Positions 24,189-31,989 of a stretch of 64,000 bases of DNA are shown one piece after another; the first letter of the stretch is position 1, and the number at the start of each line of letters is the position of its first letter. The notes below the pieces were generated by a model. The model was not told the DNA's origin. It ran no database searches and saw nothing but the letters and a program-made list of their open reading frames with translations. Both the position numbers and the translations under genes were made by a program. The DNA is taken from contig JAKVKU010000005.1 of the NCBI GenBank assembly GCA_022484695.1, positions 62,001 through 126,000 on the forward strand. Reading direction: 5' to 3'. The DNA comes from Lactobacillus sp. Lineage in GTDB: Bacteria > Bacillota > Bacilli > Lactobacillales > Lactobacillaceae.

Positions 24189-25608
24189 AAATACGAAAAA
24201 CAATGAAGAGTTGATGTCCTCAGTCCCAACGATTGATGACTACGACTATGGTTTTAGCGATGATGTCAAACCCGTTTTTTCCACTGGTCGTGGTTTAACG
24301 GAGGATATCGTCCGTAAGATTTCCGCCCATAAAAAAGAACCCAAGTGGATGCTTGACTTCCGCTTGAAGTCTTATGAAATTTATAAAAAGATGCCAATGC
24401 CTGACTTCGGACCAGATTTATCTGGGTTGGATTTGGACAACATGTTATATTTCCAAACGGCAACCGATAAACAATATCGGGATTGGGATGATGTCCCTGA
24501 AAAGATCAAGGATACCTTTGAACGTTTAGGGGTTCCTGAAGCTGAACGGAAATATTTAGCTGGTTCGTCAGCCCAATATGAATCTGAAGTGGTTTATCAC
24601 AATATGCGGGATGAATTCTCTAAGTTAGGGATCATCTTCACTGATATGGATACAGCCTTAAAGGAATATCCAGATTTGGTTAAAAAGTATTGGGGTAAAT
24701 TGGTGCCACCTAGTGACAACAAGTTCTCTGCTTTAAATTCCGCCGTTTGGTCTGGGGGCACCTTTATCTATGTGCCTAAAGGCGTTAAAACCGATACACC
24801 GATCCAAGCTTATTTCAGAATCAATGCGGAAAATTCTGGTCAATTCGAACGTACATTGATCGTCGTTGATGAAGGCGGCAGTATCAACTACGTGGAAGGT
24901 TGTACCGCACCAAACTATTCTTCAGACAGTTTGCATGCCGCAGTCGTTGAAGTAAACGTCTTAAAAGACGCCTATTGTCGCTATACGACCATTCAAAACT
25001 GGTCCAATAACGTTTACAGTCTTGAAACAAAACGGGCTCAGGCGCTGGAAAATGGCACAATGGAGTGGATCGATGGCAACCTAGGTTCTAAGATCACCAT
25101 GAAATACCCAAGTGTTTATCTGAATGGTCGCGGTGCCCATGGTACCATGCTATCCATTGCCGTTGCCGGTGAGGGCGTTGACCAAGATGCCGGGGCGCGG
25201 ATGATCCATAACGCTCCAGACACCTCCAGTTCCATTGTGTCTAAGTCCATTGCCAAAGATGGCGGGGCTGTGGATTATCGAGGGACGGTGCGTTTTGGCC
25301 GCAAGAGCGATGGTTCCTTTGCCCACGTTGAATGTGACACGATCATTATGGATGAAAAATCTAGTTCTGATACGATTCCATATAACCAAGTCATGAATGG
25401 CAATGTCTCCATGGAACACGAAGCCAAAGTGTCCAAGATTTCTGAAGAACAACTCTACTACTTGATGAGTCGGGGGATCTCTGAAGAAAAAGCCACTGAA
25501 ATGATCATCATGGGCTTCGTTGAACCATTTACCAAGGAATTACCAATGGAATATGCCGTTGAATTAAATCGACTGATCTCCTACGAAATGGAAGGGTCGG
25601 TTGGCTAG
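24175..25608 (+). CDS. sufB: SUF scaffold protein SufB
   Basis: Main scaffold subunit of the SufBCD complex, 477 residues. The SufB signatures [20 protein letters not shown], the [10 protein letters not shown] segment and [28 protein letters not shown] are present. AAGGAGG (24159-24165) gives a 9-nt spacer to the ATG at 24175; the in-frame ATG at 24169 is too close and 24115 lies deep inside sufU. Last gene of the operon. Confidence 0.95.
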
Positions 25609-25640
25609 CCTTTGCATCATGGGGTTCTTGGCTATGCCAT

Positions 25641-25670
25641 TTGCCTGTTGCCACAACGTTGCCATATAAT
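25641..25670 (+). promoter_or_regulatory. Possible promoter directly before the suf terminator
   Basis: TTGCCT (25641-25646), 18-nt spacer, TATAAT (25665-25670), followed 18 nt later by a terminator hairpin. A transcript from here would be only about 60 nt. Confidence 0.35.
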
Positions 25671-25687
25671 GTTAAAATTTACCTTTG

Positions 25688-25740
25688 GGCCGTTTCAAGT
25701 TCTTGTATCCCATAAGAACTTTGAGATGGCTCTTTTTTTA
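25688..25740 (+). terminator. Terminator after sufB
   Basis: GCCGTTTCAAGTTCTT pairs with AAGAACTTTGAGATGGC (with G-U pairs), followed by TCTTTTTTT. Confidence 0.82.
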
Positions 25741-25868
25741 GGCCAACGTTTGATAATTCAGGCAGTCTGGTAGGCGTTTTCTGTAAGTCTATATTAAACG
25801 GGATACTGTATTTAAGGTCATGGGTCGTTATATAATGGATGACAAATCAATAATGGAGGTCGAGATAG

Positions 25869-26036
25869 TTGCGTAATCAGAAACCCTATTCAAACAAAAA
25901 GTGGTATCAGCCTCTCAGTGGAGAAATTGTCAAAAAAGGTCGAAAGTTGACCGAGGAAGAGCAGAAGAAAGATGATGAATTTGTTCAAACTGTTCTAGAA
26001 TTAGATAGAAAAAAATCTAAGACAACAACACCGTAA
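25869..26036 (+). CDS. Small charged protein of unknown function (55 aa)
   Basis: A short ORF with a TTG start 8 nt after GGAGGT (25855-25860) and a TATAAT at 25831-25836. The 55-residue product is highly charged, with Lys/Glu/Asp-rich runs (VKKGRKLTEEEQKKDDEF) and a WYQPLSGEI segment; no signal peptide or membrane helix is seen. The well-placed ribosome binding site and -10 support expression. No family is recognised. It lies alone between the suf terminator and a further terminator at 26184. Confidence 0.6.
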   Translation: MRNQKPYSNKKWYQPLSGEIVKKGRKLTEEEQKKDDEFVQTVLELDRKKSKTTTP

Positions 26037-26183
26037 GCAATTGGCGAAGTGCCATTTATGTACGCATTGTAGGGCAACGCTAATGCAATCTTTTTCAAAT
26101 TAAAAAATGACAAATCACGTAGTCGTCAACATTGGTAGTTTGTTTCCAATTAACAAATTTTAAGTTGTATTATAAGCAAAAAT

Positions 26184-26218
26184 GACCTATCCCAATATGC
26201 GGGGTGGGTCCCTTTTTT
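26184..26218 (+). terminator. Terminator downstream of the small charged ORF
   Basis: GACCTATCCC and GGGGTGGGTC form a 10-bp stem with G-U pairs, followed by CCTTTTTT. Confidence 0.78.
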
Positions 26219-26224
26219 GTAAAA

Positions 26225-26323
26225 TAAAATACCCGTCTTTACCATGACGGGTACTTTGGTGACAGCTTATAATGGGAGCAGTCACCGTAGAGCAATCTAA
26301 AATAAAATGGGAATCAAAACCCA
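26225..26323 (-). ncRNA. Candidate small RNA, Fst/par antitoxin-RNA-like
   Basis: On the minus strand an extended -10, TGATATAAT (plus coordinates 26330-26338), is followed by about 95 nt ending in a hairpin (TACCCGTC/GACGGGTA, 26230-26253) with a T-rich tail on that strand. The RNA also contains a GGTGAC/GTCACC stem (26258-26263 and 26281-26286). Size and the two-hairpin layout resemble RNAII of Fst-type type I toxin systems. No toxin peptide ORF or matching direct repeat was found nearby, so it may be an orphan. The remaining spacer 26340-26550 is AT-rich with no credible ORF. Confidence 0.45.
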
Positions 26324-26350
26324 AAATTGATTATATCACACAGCTTAAAT

Positions 26351-26407
26351 AACTTCATATTTTTAAATAAAAAACATGTAAAATATTTAATTTCCCATTA
26401 TGAAGTT
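26351..26407. repeat. AT-rich inverted repeat
   Basis: AACTTCATA (26351-26359) and TATGAAGTT (26399-26407) are perfect inverted 9-mers around a 39-nt AT-rich loop, just upstream of the minus-strand small RNA promoter. Confidence 0.5.
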
Positions 26408-26552
26408 TTGACCACCTGATTTTAGTTGCCCCAGCTTACCACAAAATATTTAAAGCTCATTGGTTTTCCTGACGTTGCAAAGAAGAAACGTTGTTATATC
26501 ATTCTCCAAGACGTGCCCAGGCACGTTTTGAAAGCTTTTTTGATGCGTCACA

Positions 26553-26561
26553 TGGTACAAT
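26553..26561 (+). promoter_or_regulatory. Extended -10 promoter of the HIRAN-like gene
   Basis: TGGTACAAT fits TGnTAnAAT and lies 25 nt before the start. A tight ACGTGCC/GGCACGT inverted repeat sits at 26513-26528. Confidence 0.5.
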
Positions 26562-26585
26562 ATTAACTAGACTGGAGGGAGAACG

Positions 26586-26993
26586 ATGACTGAATTAAAA
26601 GCGGATTCACAGGTGTTCGTCACGGTGACGGGGACCAATTATTATTTTGAGTTAAAACCCTTTGCATTAGGCACAAAAGTTAGTTTGATCAAAGATGTGC
26701 GCAACCATCATGATGATGAAGCAATCGCGGTGATTTTACCCCTACTAGGGAAGGTGGGCTATGTGGCCAACAGCCCTTATACCGTGATCCGGGGGACTTA
26801 TAGCGCCGGGCGGCTTTATGATTACTTGGCCGAAAACTGTTTGGGGATCGTCCGTTTTATCACTGATAAAAATGTCATTTTAGAGGTCTACCCCGACAAA
26901 CGCTTGGATTTAGACATTGATATTGACGTGATCAACAATGATGCTGCTTATTTTGGCGCCAAAAAATTGCCCCCCAAAGGCGAGCAATTTTAA
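26586..26993 (+). CDS. HIRAN-like domain protein
   Basis: 135 residues. The stretch LIKDVRNHHDDEAIAVILPLLGKVGYVANSPYTVI (about 36-70) resembles the HIRAN fold, in which a conserved D-x-x-A-I-x-V strand and a G-x-V-G-Y-[IV] strand bind DNA 3' ends in helicase-linked members. Here the domain stands alone with an acidic C-terminal part (DLDIDIDVINND). Function unknown. GGAGGGAG precedes the ATG. It converges on the phosphatase gene with only 19 nt between. Confidence 0.6.
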   Translation: MTELKADSQVFVTVTGTNYYFELKPFALGTKVSLIKDVRNHHDDEAIAVILPLLGKVGYVANSPYTVIRGTYSAGRLYDYLAENCLGIVRFITDKNVILEVYPDKRLDLDIDIDVINNDAAYFGAKKLPPKGEQF

Positions 26994-27012
26994 TTGAAGC
27001 TATCTTGTAATC

Positions 27013-27834
27013 TTAAAAAATACCAAACGCGAAGAGATTAATGGCATGGGCAACCCCATTTTCGTTATTAGTTGTGGTAATATATTGAGCGTGGACTTTC
27101 ACATCATTAATGGCATTCCCCATGGCAATACCGGTGCCGGCAAAATCCAGCATTGAAATATCATTCGCTTGATCACCTATGGCCATGAGGTTCGCTGGGT
27201 CTAAGGCTAGGGTTTGGCTCAAAGCTTTTAGCCCGGCGCCTTTACCCGCAGTTTTATTCATGGCTTCAAAAACTTCGGGGATAGAGTGCACCAGGGTGTA
27301 CTTTTCAAAAAGAGGCGCTGGCATTTTCGGGATAAGGGCCGTGATTTTTGGGACTTGGTCTAAAAACATGATCTTAATGAATTGGGCATCTGCCTTAAAA
27401 TCAGCTAACTGGACTTGCTTGATGGGAAGATGGACTTTTTGACTTTCCGATTTGGTCTCAGGAATCGGTTGGTCAGAAAAGTTATAGGTAAATTGATGAT
27501 CTTGAGCCACTAAATTAACGTCATAGCGTTGGGCGTATTGGCTGAGTTCTTTTAAGGCACTTAGGGGCAGGGTTTTCTCACTGAGAATTTGGGCCGTTTT
27601 GTTTTCTTGAATAATAGCCCCGTTGCTGGCGATACTGTATTGTTGGGTATCCCACAACCCCAATTGGGTCAAAGCCTTGCGCAGGCCACTTAAAGGGCGT
27701 CCAGAGGCCAATACGACTTTGATGCCAGCTTGGGTCGCTGCATTGATGGCAGCAATGTTGGCTTGGCTGATTTTGCCCTGGTCGTCTAGTAAGGTGCCAT
27801 CGATATCAATGGCGATTAATTTAATTTTTTCCAT
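27013..27834 (-). CDS. Cof-type HAD-IIB phosphatase
   Basis: 273-residue haloacid dehalogenase-superfamily hydrolase of the Cof/YidA type, acting on sugar phosphates or flavin-related phosphates; the exact substrate is unknown. Motif I is IAIDIDGTLLDD near the N-terminus, motif II VLASGR, and motif IV AIGDQANDISML. The large C2 cap lies between. The start is the ATG at 27834, preceded by GAGGTAA; the longer reading to 27900 crosses its own promoter. Confidence 0.88.
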   Translation of the reverse strand: MEKIKLIAIDIDGTLLDDQGKISQANIAAINAATQAGIKVVLASGRPLSGLRKALTQLGLWDTQQYSIASNGAIIQENKTAQILSEKTLPLSALKELSQYAQRYDVNLVAQDHQFTYNFSDQPIPETKSESQKVHLPIKQVQLADFKADAQFIKIMFLDQVPKITALIPKMPAPLFEKYTLVHSIPEVFEAMNKTAGKGAGLKALSQTLALDPANLMAIGDQANDISMLDFAGTGIAMGNAINDVKVHAQYITTTNNENGVAHAINLFAFGIF

Positions 27835-27870
27835 GGTTACCTCGGGTAATTGTATTTTTAGATGCTTTTT

Positions 27871-27922
27871 AATATATGATGACGGATACTTGGTTGACAA
27901 GTCAAGTCAGGGTTTGATAAAT
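27871..27922. promoter_or_regulatory. Divergent promoters sharing a -35 region
   Basis: On plus, TTGACA (27894-27899) with a -10 near 27916-27922 (GATAAAT) drives the flavodoxin. On minus, TTGTCA (27895-27900) with TATATT (27871-27876) at 18 nt drives the phosphatase. The shared -35 is the palindrome TTGACAAGTCAA (27894-27905). Confidence 0.55.
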
Positions 27923-27945
27923 TCAAAATTTAGGAGTGATTTTTC

Positions 27946-28386
27946 ATGGCAACAGTTAAAATCGTTTGGGCAAGTATGAGCGGTAGAAATGAACAGATTG
28001 CAAATTTCTTAAATGAATATTTTATGCAAAAGGGTGCCATTGTGGATATGAGTGAAGTATCCCAAACCGATGCCGAAGATTTTGCCAATTATGATATTGA
28101 CGTGGTGGTTTCTTATACTTATCATCAAGGTGAATTACCCGATGAAGCCGAAGACTTCTTTGAAGATTTAAAGACATTAGATTTGAAGGGCAAGGTTTAT
28201 GGCTTGACCGGATCTAGTTCCTCTAAACATAAATATTTTGGCCGGGCGCTAGATTACTATGACGAAGTCTTTCAACAAATTGGGGCCACCAAGGGTAGTG
28301 CAATCCTTAAGATCGACGAAGATCCCAGCGCTGACGATTTAAAGAAATTACGGCAATTTGCTGATGACTTATTAGCAGCCGTTTAA
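27946..28386 (+). CDS. Flavodoxin
   Basis: 146-residue single-domain flavodoxin, an FMN-binding soluble electron carrier. The phosphate-binding loop is ASMSGRNEQIA (about 8-18). Aromatic FMN-stacking residues lie in SYTYHQGELPDEAEDFFEDL and the GLTGSSSSKHKYFGRALDYYDEVF region. AGGAGTG is placed well before the ATG. Electron partners are not indicated by neighbours. Confidence 0.9.
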   Translation: MATVKIVWASMSGRNEQIANFLNEYFMQKGAIVDMSEVSQTDAEDFANYDIDVVVSYTYHQGELPDEAEDFFEDLKTLDLKGKVYGLTGSSSSKHKYFGRALDYYDEVFQQIGATKGSAILKIDEDPSADDLKKLRQFADDLLAAV

Positions 28387-28411
28387 CCCCAAGGAATAGG
28401 GAGGTTGTATT

Positions 28412-29392
28412 TTGGATACAGAACATCAAGTTGTTTTAAAAACTTCAAAAAAGATCCATCAATTGCGTCTGCAATTTGAAGCGGGCAATATTTTTCATAA
28501 TTTATCCCTAAAAGTTGGCCAGGTATTTGATGAAGTGCCTTATTTGGAAACGGCCACGATCATGGATCTACCGGTGGACGATAAGGCAGCCTTGGCCAAG
28601 ATCCAAGCCATCAGTTTAACGGTCAAAGAAGCTGGGGAACCAGTGATTTTAGATTCGGATCTAGATTTCTTGTTAAGTCACTTGGCTGCGCCCAATCCCC
28701 AGGTCCGGGATAAAGGGGTTTACTTCTTATTTAACGATTTACTCCATGCCCAAGCTTTTACGGAAAAGCAATTCCATTACATTAAAAACACCTTGTTGTC
28801 TGAGGACTTTTTGTTTTATCACATCTTAGAACCAAAGGGCGATGGCATTTTCAAGCGCTCATTTAGTGTCTTGATTTTATCAGCGCTGTTATACGCTGAC
28901 CGAGCTATGTACCATACTTTTTCAGAAGAAGACTTAGTGGATATTATTGATCGAATTACCACCTACGTTGTCTTAGAACGGGATGGTCGGGGTTTTATTG
29001 GACAAAAGGGCTGGGGTCATGTGTATACTCATATCGGCAATATCTTTGATGAGTTAATGGCTTCTGATTTAAATCGGGCCAACAAGTTATTCTTACTCAC
29101 AACGATTTTACAGGGTTATCGGCGCATGAATGATGCCCTGGTTTTTGGGGAAGACAATCGCTTAGCGGCAGTTTTTAGCTACTTAGCCAATAAAGATACT
29201 TTCTTCGCCGAATACTTCTTGACCCTGCTTAAGGATTGGCAGGCCGAAGTATTGATGATTCGACCTGCGGAAAGCGAAACCTTTTGGAATCGCTGGTATA
29301 ATCGCAGCCGCCTGTTACAGGCCATGATCATTCGCAGTGATTTCCCCGAGAATATTCAAGACTATCTCAATGAGATCATGACCACCTACTAA
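28412..29392 (+). CDS. DUF2785 protein
   Basis: 326 residues, mostly helical. The central motif VLERDGRGFIGQKGWGHVYTHIGNIFDEL (about 189-217) is the DUF2785 signature (GR-G-[FY]...KGW-H...H). Histidines in that motif suggest possible metal binding, but no activity is known. The TTG start has AGGGAGG about 8 nt upstream. It lies 26 nt after the flavodoxin gene and probably shares its transcript. Confidence 0.75.
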   Translation: MDTEHQVVLKTSKKIHQLRLQFEAGNIFHNLSLKVGQVFDEVPYLETATIMDLPVDDKAALAKIQAISLTVKEAGEPVILDSDLDFLLSHLAAPNPQVRDKGVYFLFNDLLHAQAFTEKQFHYIKNTLLSEDFLFYHILEPKGDGIFKRSFSVLILSALLYADRAMYHTFSEEDLVDIIDRITTYVVLERDGRGFIGQKGWGHVYTHIGNIFDELMASDLNRANKLFLLTTILQGYRRMNDALVFGEDNRLAAVFSYLANKDTFFAEYFLTLLKDWQAEVLMIRPAESETFWNRWYNRSRLLQAMIIRSDFPENIQDYLNEIMTTY

Positions 29393-29398
29393 AAATAG

Positions 29399-29441
29399 TG
29401 AGATCCGGTATAAGGCCTTGCCTTAACTGGGTCTTTTTTTA
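29399..29441 (+). terminator. Terminator after DUF2785 gene
   Basis: AGATCC...TAAGGC pairs with GCCTTA...GGGTCT and is followed by TTTTTTT. The next 235 nt (29442-29678) are very AT-rich and show no ORF. Confidence 0.78.
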
Positions 29442-29678
29442 ATGAAATATTAATGTTGTCGACAAATTGGTCTATATACCCTTTAATATCAATATTTGAA
29501 TTATTTTTATTAATAATAGTCAACATATGTTTGGCTATTATGAAACCAGACGGATAATCATAGCTTTATGCCTGGTATTAAGTAACATATGTTATTTAAC
29601 TTTCAATAATCATTTTACTATACTTTAAAAATGGTTTGCAAAAATTAGAAAAATTATAATATAATATGACAAAATCTT

Positions 29679-29707
29679 TGCTTTTTAAAAAGGGCTAGCT
29701 TATAATA
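29679..29707 (+). promoter_or_regulatory. Promoter of the XRE-TPR regulator
   Basis: TTGCTT (29679-29684), 17-nt spacer, TATAAT (29702-29707). The transcript would carry a leader of about 145 nt. Confidence 0.65.
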
Positions 29708-29789
29708 ACCTTGTGGATGAGATCCATACCAGTCGTTATTTAGGGTTCATCTTTTGGCTATATAGATGATTGAAAATTGATCCAGATCT

Positions 29790-29825
29790 GCCGGCTGGCC
29801 GCCGCTTGCAAAAGCCGGCCGCCGC
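29790..29825 (+). repeat. GC-rich hairpin and direct repeat in the regulator leader
   Basis: GCCGGCT (29790-29796) pairs with AGCCGGC (29813-29819). GGCCGCCGC is also repeated directly at 29797-29805 and 29817-29825. The block is almost pure GC inside a very AT-rich region and lies about 30 nt before the start codon. Confidence 0.55.
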
Positions 29826-29857
29826 AAAGACGTTTATTAGAATGGAGTGGTTACCAA

Positions 29858-30700
29858 ATGAAGATAGTTGGTGATCGAATCAGGTATTATCGGCGCATTA
29901 TGGGGTTGTCCCAAAAGGAACTAGCAGCAGGCATCTGCACCCAGGCGACCATTAGCTTGATTGAAAAGCAAAACAAATTACCCAGCATCCGAATTTTGAT
30001 GAATCTTTGTGAAAGACTTAATATTCACATTGACGACGTGATCGTGAACTCGCGGCAAAGTGAAATTAGAAATCAACTCAATGAAGTTCGTCAGCATATT
30101 ATCCAGGGCAACTTTGAAGCCGCAATGGGCCAGCTTGATCGTATCAAAGCTGGTAAGATCAGTGATCGGTTTTTATTAAAACAAATTTATGCGTACAATG
30201 GTTTAATTTCTTTGTTATTTAAAATGGATGGCGACAAGGCAATTTTTTTCTTTAACCAGGCGTTAAACCAACGGGCCAATGGTATCATTCAACAAGATGT
30301 GGTGGCCATTGCCGGTTTGATTTTAGCCTATATTCAAAAGACGGATCTGGATGCGGCAACCAGTTACGTGCAGCAATTGCAAAGCATGGTCCACTCCCGG
30401 CACAGTAAGATATTTATGGATGCTGAAACCAAATTATTTGTGGATTATGCTTTAAGCGTGGCCTTATTTAAGGCGGGCAATGTGGCTGGGGCTAAGTCTT
30501 ATATTGACCAAGGCATTGAGATCGCCAAGGCCAAACAGACCATTTTATTCTTGGCGGTTTTCTACGGGCTGAGTGCCTTTTACGGCCAGCCCCAGACGGC
30601 TAAAGATCAAGTGATTGCCCTGGCCATGGCTGAAGTGGTGCACACTGATCTAGCCCGGTTGTTGTTTAACCATGACATTGCCCTTAAGCAATGGTTTTAA
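29858..30700 (+). CDS. XRE-family regulator with C-terminal TPR-like helices (RRNPP-like)
   Basis: 280 residues. An N-terminal helix-turn-helix of the Cro/CI type (about 3-60; GDRIRYYRRIMGLSQKELAAG...TISLIEKQNKLPSI) is followed by about 210 residues of helical repeats, consistent with the TPR peptide-binding domain of PlcR/Rgg-type regulators. The ATG at 29858 has AATGGAGTGG before it; the longer frame from 29777 translates the GC-rich hairpin and is rejected. No convincing pheromone-precursor gene lies beside it. Its target is unknown. Confidence 0.78.
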   Translation: MKIVGDRIRYYRRIMGLSQKELAAGICTQATISLIEKQNKLPSIRILMNLCERLNIHIDDVIVNSRQSEIRNQLNEVRQHIIQGNFEAAMGQLDRIKAGKISDRFLLKQIYAYNGLISLLFKMDGDKAIFFFNQALNQRANGIIQQDVVAIAGLILAYIQKTDLDAATSYVQQLQSMVHSRHSKIFMDAETKLFVDYALSVALFKAGNVAGAKSYIDQGIEIAKAKQTILFLAVFYGLSAFYGQPQTAKDQVIALAMAEVVHTDLARLLFNHDIALKQWF

Positions 30701-30744
30701 AAAAACTGCCTCCAAAAACTTAGGTTTTTGGGGACAGTTTTTTA
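30698..30744. terminator. Bidirectional terminator between the regulator and uspA
   Basis: AAAAAACTGCCTCCAAAAAC pairs with GTTTTTGGGGACAGTTTTTT, giving a T-run on both strands between convergent genes. Confidence 0.9.
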
Positions 30745-30757
30745 ATAATGATTCAAA

Positions 30758-31264
30758 TTATTTTTCTTTAGGGCCTTTAATGGTACTACGTTTGTTGACA
30801 ACGTCTAAGGCCGGTTTGTTATCCAAGTCAGAACGAACCACTAGAACATCACAAGTTGACGAGCGGGTAACGAACTCGGTGACTGAGCCAATTAATAAGC
30901 GTTCGACGGCGTTTAACCCAGTTGCCCCAATCATGATCAAGTCAATGTTATGTTCCTTTGGAAAGTCACGGCCGATAATGGTCTTGGGCGCACCATATTC
31001 AATGCTATAGGAAACATCATCTAAACCGGAATCCTTAGCGGTCTTAACATATTCTTCCATGGTGCTCTTTGAAGTCTCAGTGACTTGGTCAACCATGGCT
31101 GAATCGAAGCTGGAAACATTCTGGAAAGCCCGGGTATCAATGACATGAATCAAAAATAAATGGGCGCCATTACGTTTGGCAACCTCAACGGCTTTTCGAA
31201 AGGCTAATTCAGCTTCATAGGAACCATCAACTGCGACTAAAATATTGCTGTACTGTTGCAACAT
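30758..31264 (-). CDS. Universal stress protein UspA family, ATP-binding type
   Basis: 168 residues with a Rossmann-like UspA fold: ILVAVDGSYEAELAFRKAVEVAK at the N-terminus and the ATP-binding motif G-x2-G-x9-G-[ST] seen as GATGLNAVERLLIGS. This places it in the ATP-binding subgroup. The start is the ATG at 31264 behind GAGGTG; a GTG at 31273 is part of that site. The role is general stress survival, details unknown. Confidence 0.9.
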   Translation of the reverse strand: MLQQYSNILVAVDGSYEAELAFRKAVEVAKRNGAHLFLIHVIDTRAFQNVSSFDSAMVDQVTETSKSTMEEYVKTAKDSGLDDVSYSIEYGAPKTIIGRDFPKEHNIDLIMIGATGLNAVERLLIGSVTEFVTRSSTCDVLVVRSDLDNKPALDVVNKRSTIKGPKEK

Positions 31265-31340
31265 GAAAATCACCTCTTATTTTGTTTACACCTATATTGT
31301 ACTTTATTCAGCCCTAAAATGATATGTAAACCCTTTATTA

Positions 31341-31622
31341 TTACGATAGTTGTGAAATTCTTAAAGCAAAAAAAGCGGTAATGAAGCTTGCCAGTAATAG
31401 GGTTATCAACTGAAGCTTTGGTTGTTGGAAAAATAATAAAATAACACCAAGAACACAAGTGGCAATCAGTAGATAAGCGGTTATCTGCATGCTGGAACGC
31501 AACGTTGGGTTTTCTTGGGGGCTAAAACTCATGAAAGGCCGGTCCAAGTGTTTAAGCAGATACACAGCTAACGTTAAAACCAATAACATAAAAAACACCA
31601 TGATGATTGTTAAAATAAGCAC
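31341..31622 (-). CDS. Small membrane protein of unknown function
   Basis: About 93 residues with three predicted membrane helices (N-terminal LILTIIMVFFMLLVLTLAVYLL, a middle AYLLIATCVLGVILLFF, and a C-terminal LLLASFITAFFAL) and a soluble segment HLDRPFMSFSPQENPTLRSS between the first two. No family is recognised with certainty. The GTG at 31622 is chosen because AAAGGAG lies 9 nt upstream, inside the longer TTG-started frame. Confidence 0.6.
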   Translation of the reverse strand: MLILTIIMVFFMLLVLTLAVYLLKHLDRPFMSFSPQENPTLRSSMQITAYLLIATCVLGVILLFFQQPKLQLITLLLASFITAFFALRISQLS

Positions 31623-31664
31623 CGAAATAAACTCCTTTATCAAGTAGCATTCAATTTAGATGTA

Positions 31665-31922
31665 AAAAAGAAAGGCCGCGCACAAAACAAAGTTTTGTGC
31701 CGACCTTATAAAGCATAAGCTTTATGTGGCAACTAGTGGTGCCGTTGCATAATTTCCCGATGTGTTGAACCCGCTGATATATAAAGCAGGGTGGGTTTGG
31801 TTAGCTGCTTGGCTCATTTCCTAGTGAAAAGGCATACTCACCGTCACAGCATAGCCAACCCAATATAGTATTACTTGATCGGTCAACCATAAGTGGGAAA
31901 CGTCGTACACCTTAGTAACCAC
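31665..31922 (-). ncRNA. ssrS: 6S RNA
   Basis: Non-coding region between rarA and the small membrane protein, read on the minus strand. It has its own promoter and ends in a hairpin with T-run (GGCACAAAAC/GTTTTGTGC then CTTTCTTTT). The segment ATGCTGTGACGGTGAGTATG followed by CTAACCAAAC closely resembles the corresponding part of Bacillus 6S-1 RNA, and the position next to rarA matches bsrA. 6S RNA folds as an open-promoter mimic and sequesters housekeeping RNA polymerase. Exact ends are approximate. Confidence 0.8.
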
Positions 31923-31928
31923 ATCCTT

Positions 31929-31957
31929 AATGTAGCATAATTAATAACAGCATGCAA
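31929..31957 (-). promoter_or_regulatory. Promoter of 6S RNA
   Basis: Minus-strand TTGCAT (31952-31957) and TACATT (31929-31934) with a 17-nt spacer. Confidence 0.7.
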
Positions 31958-31989
31958 GAAAGCGATATCTAAAGGGCTATATTTTAATG

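Noticed and set aside
26036-26184. Search for an Fst-like toxin peptide upstream of the small RNA
   Set aside because: All plus-strand frames are broken by stops within a few codons and no hydrophobic peptide with a charged tail is present.
29790-29825. GC-rich repeat as a mobile-element end or CRISPR-like repeat
   Set aside because: Only two copies of a 9-mer occur, no target-site duplication or transposase is nearby, and a local hairpin explains it.
29777-29857. N-terminal extension of the XRE-TPR regulator
   Set aside because: It would translate a GC-rich hairpin and the ribosome binding site; the ATG at 29858 gives a normal helix-turn-helix start.
30672-31010. Plus-strand 112-codon ORF crossing the regulator terminator
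   Set aside because: It reads through a bidirectional terminator and is antisense to uspA.
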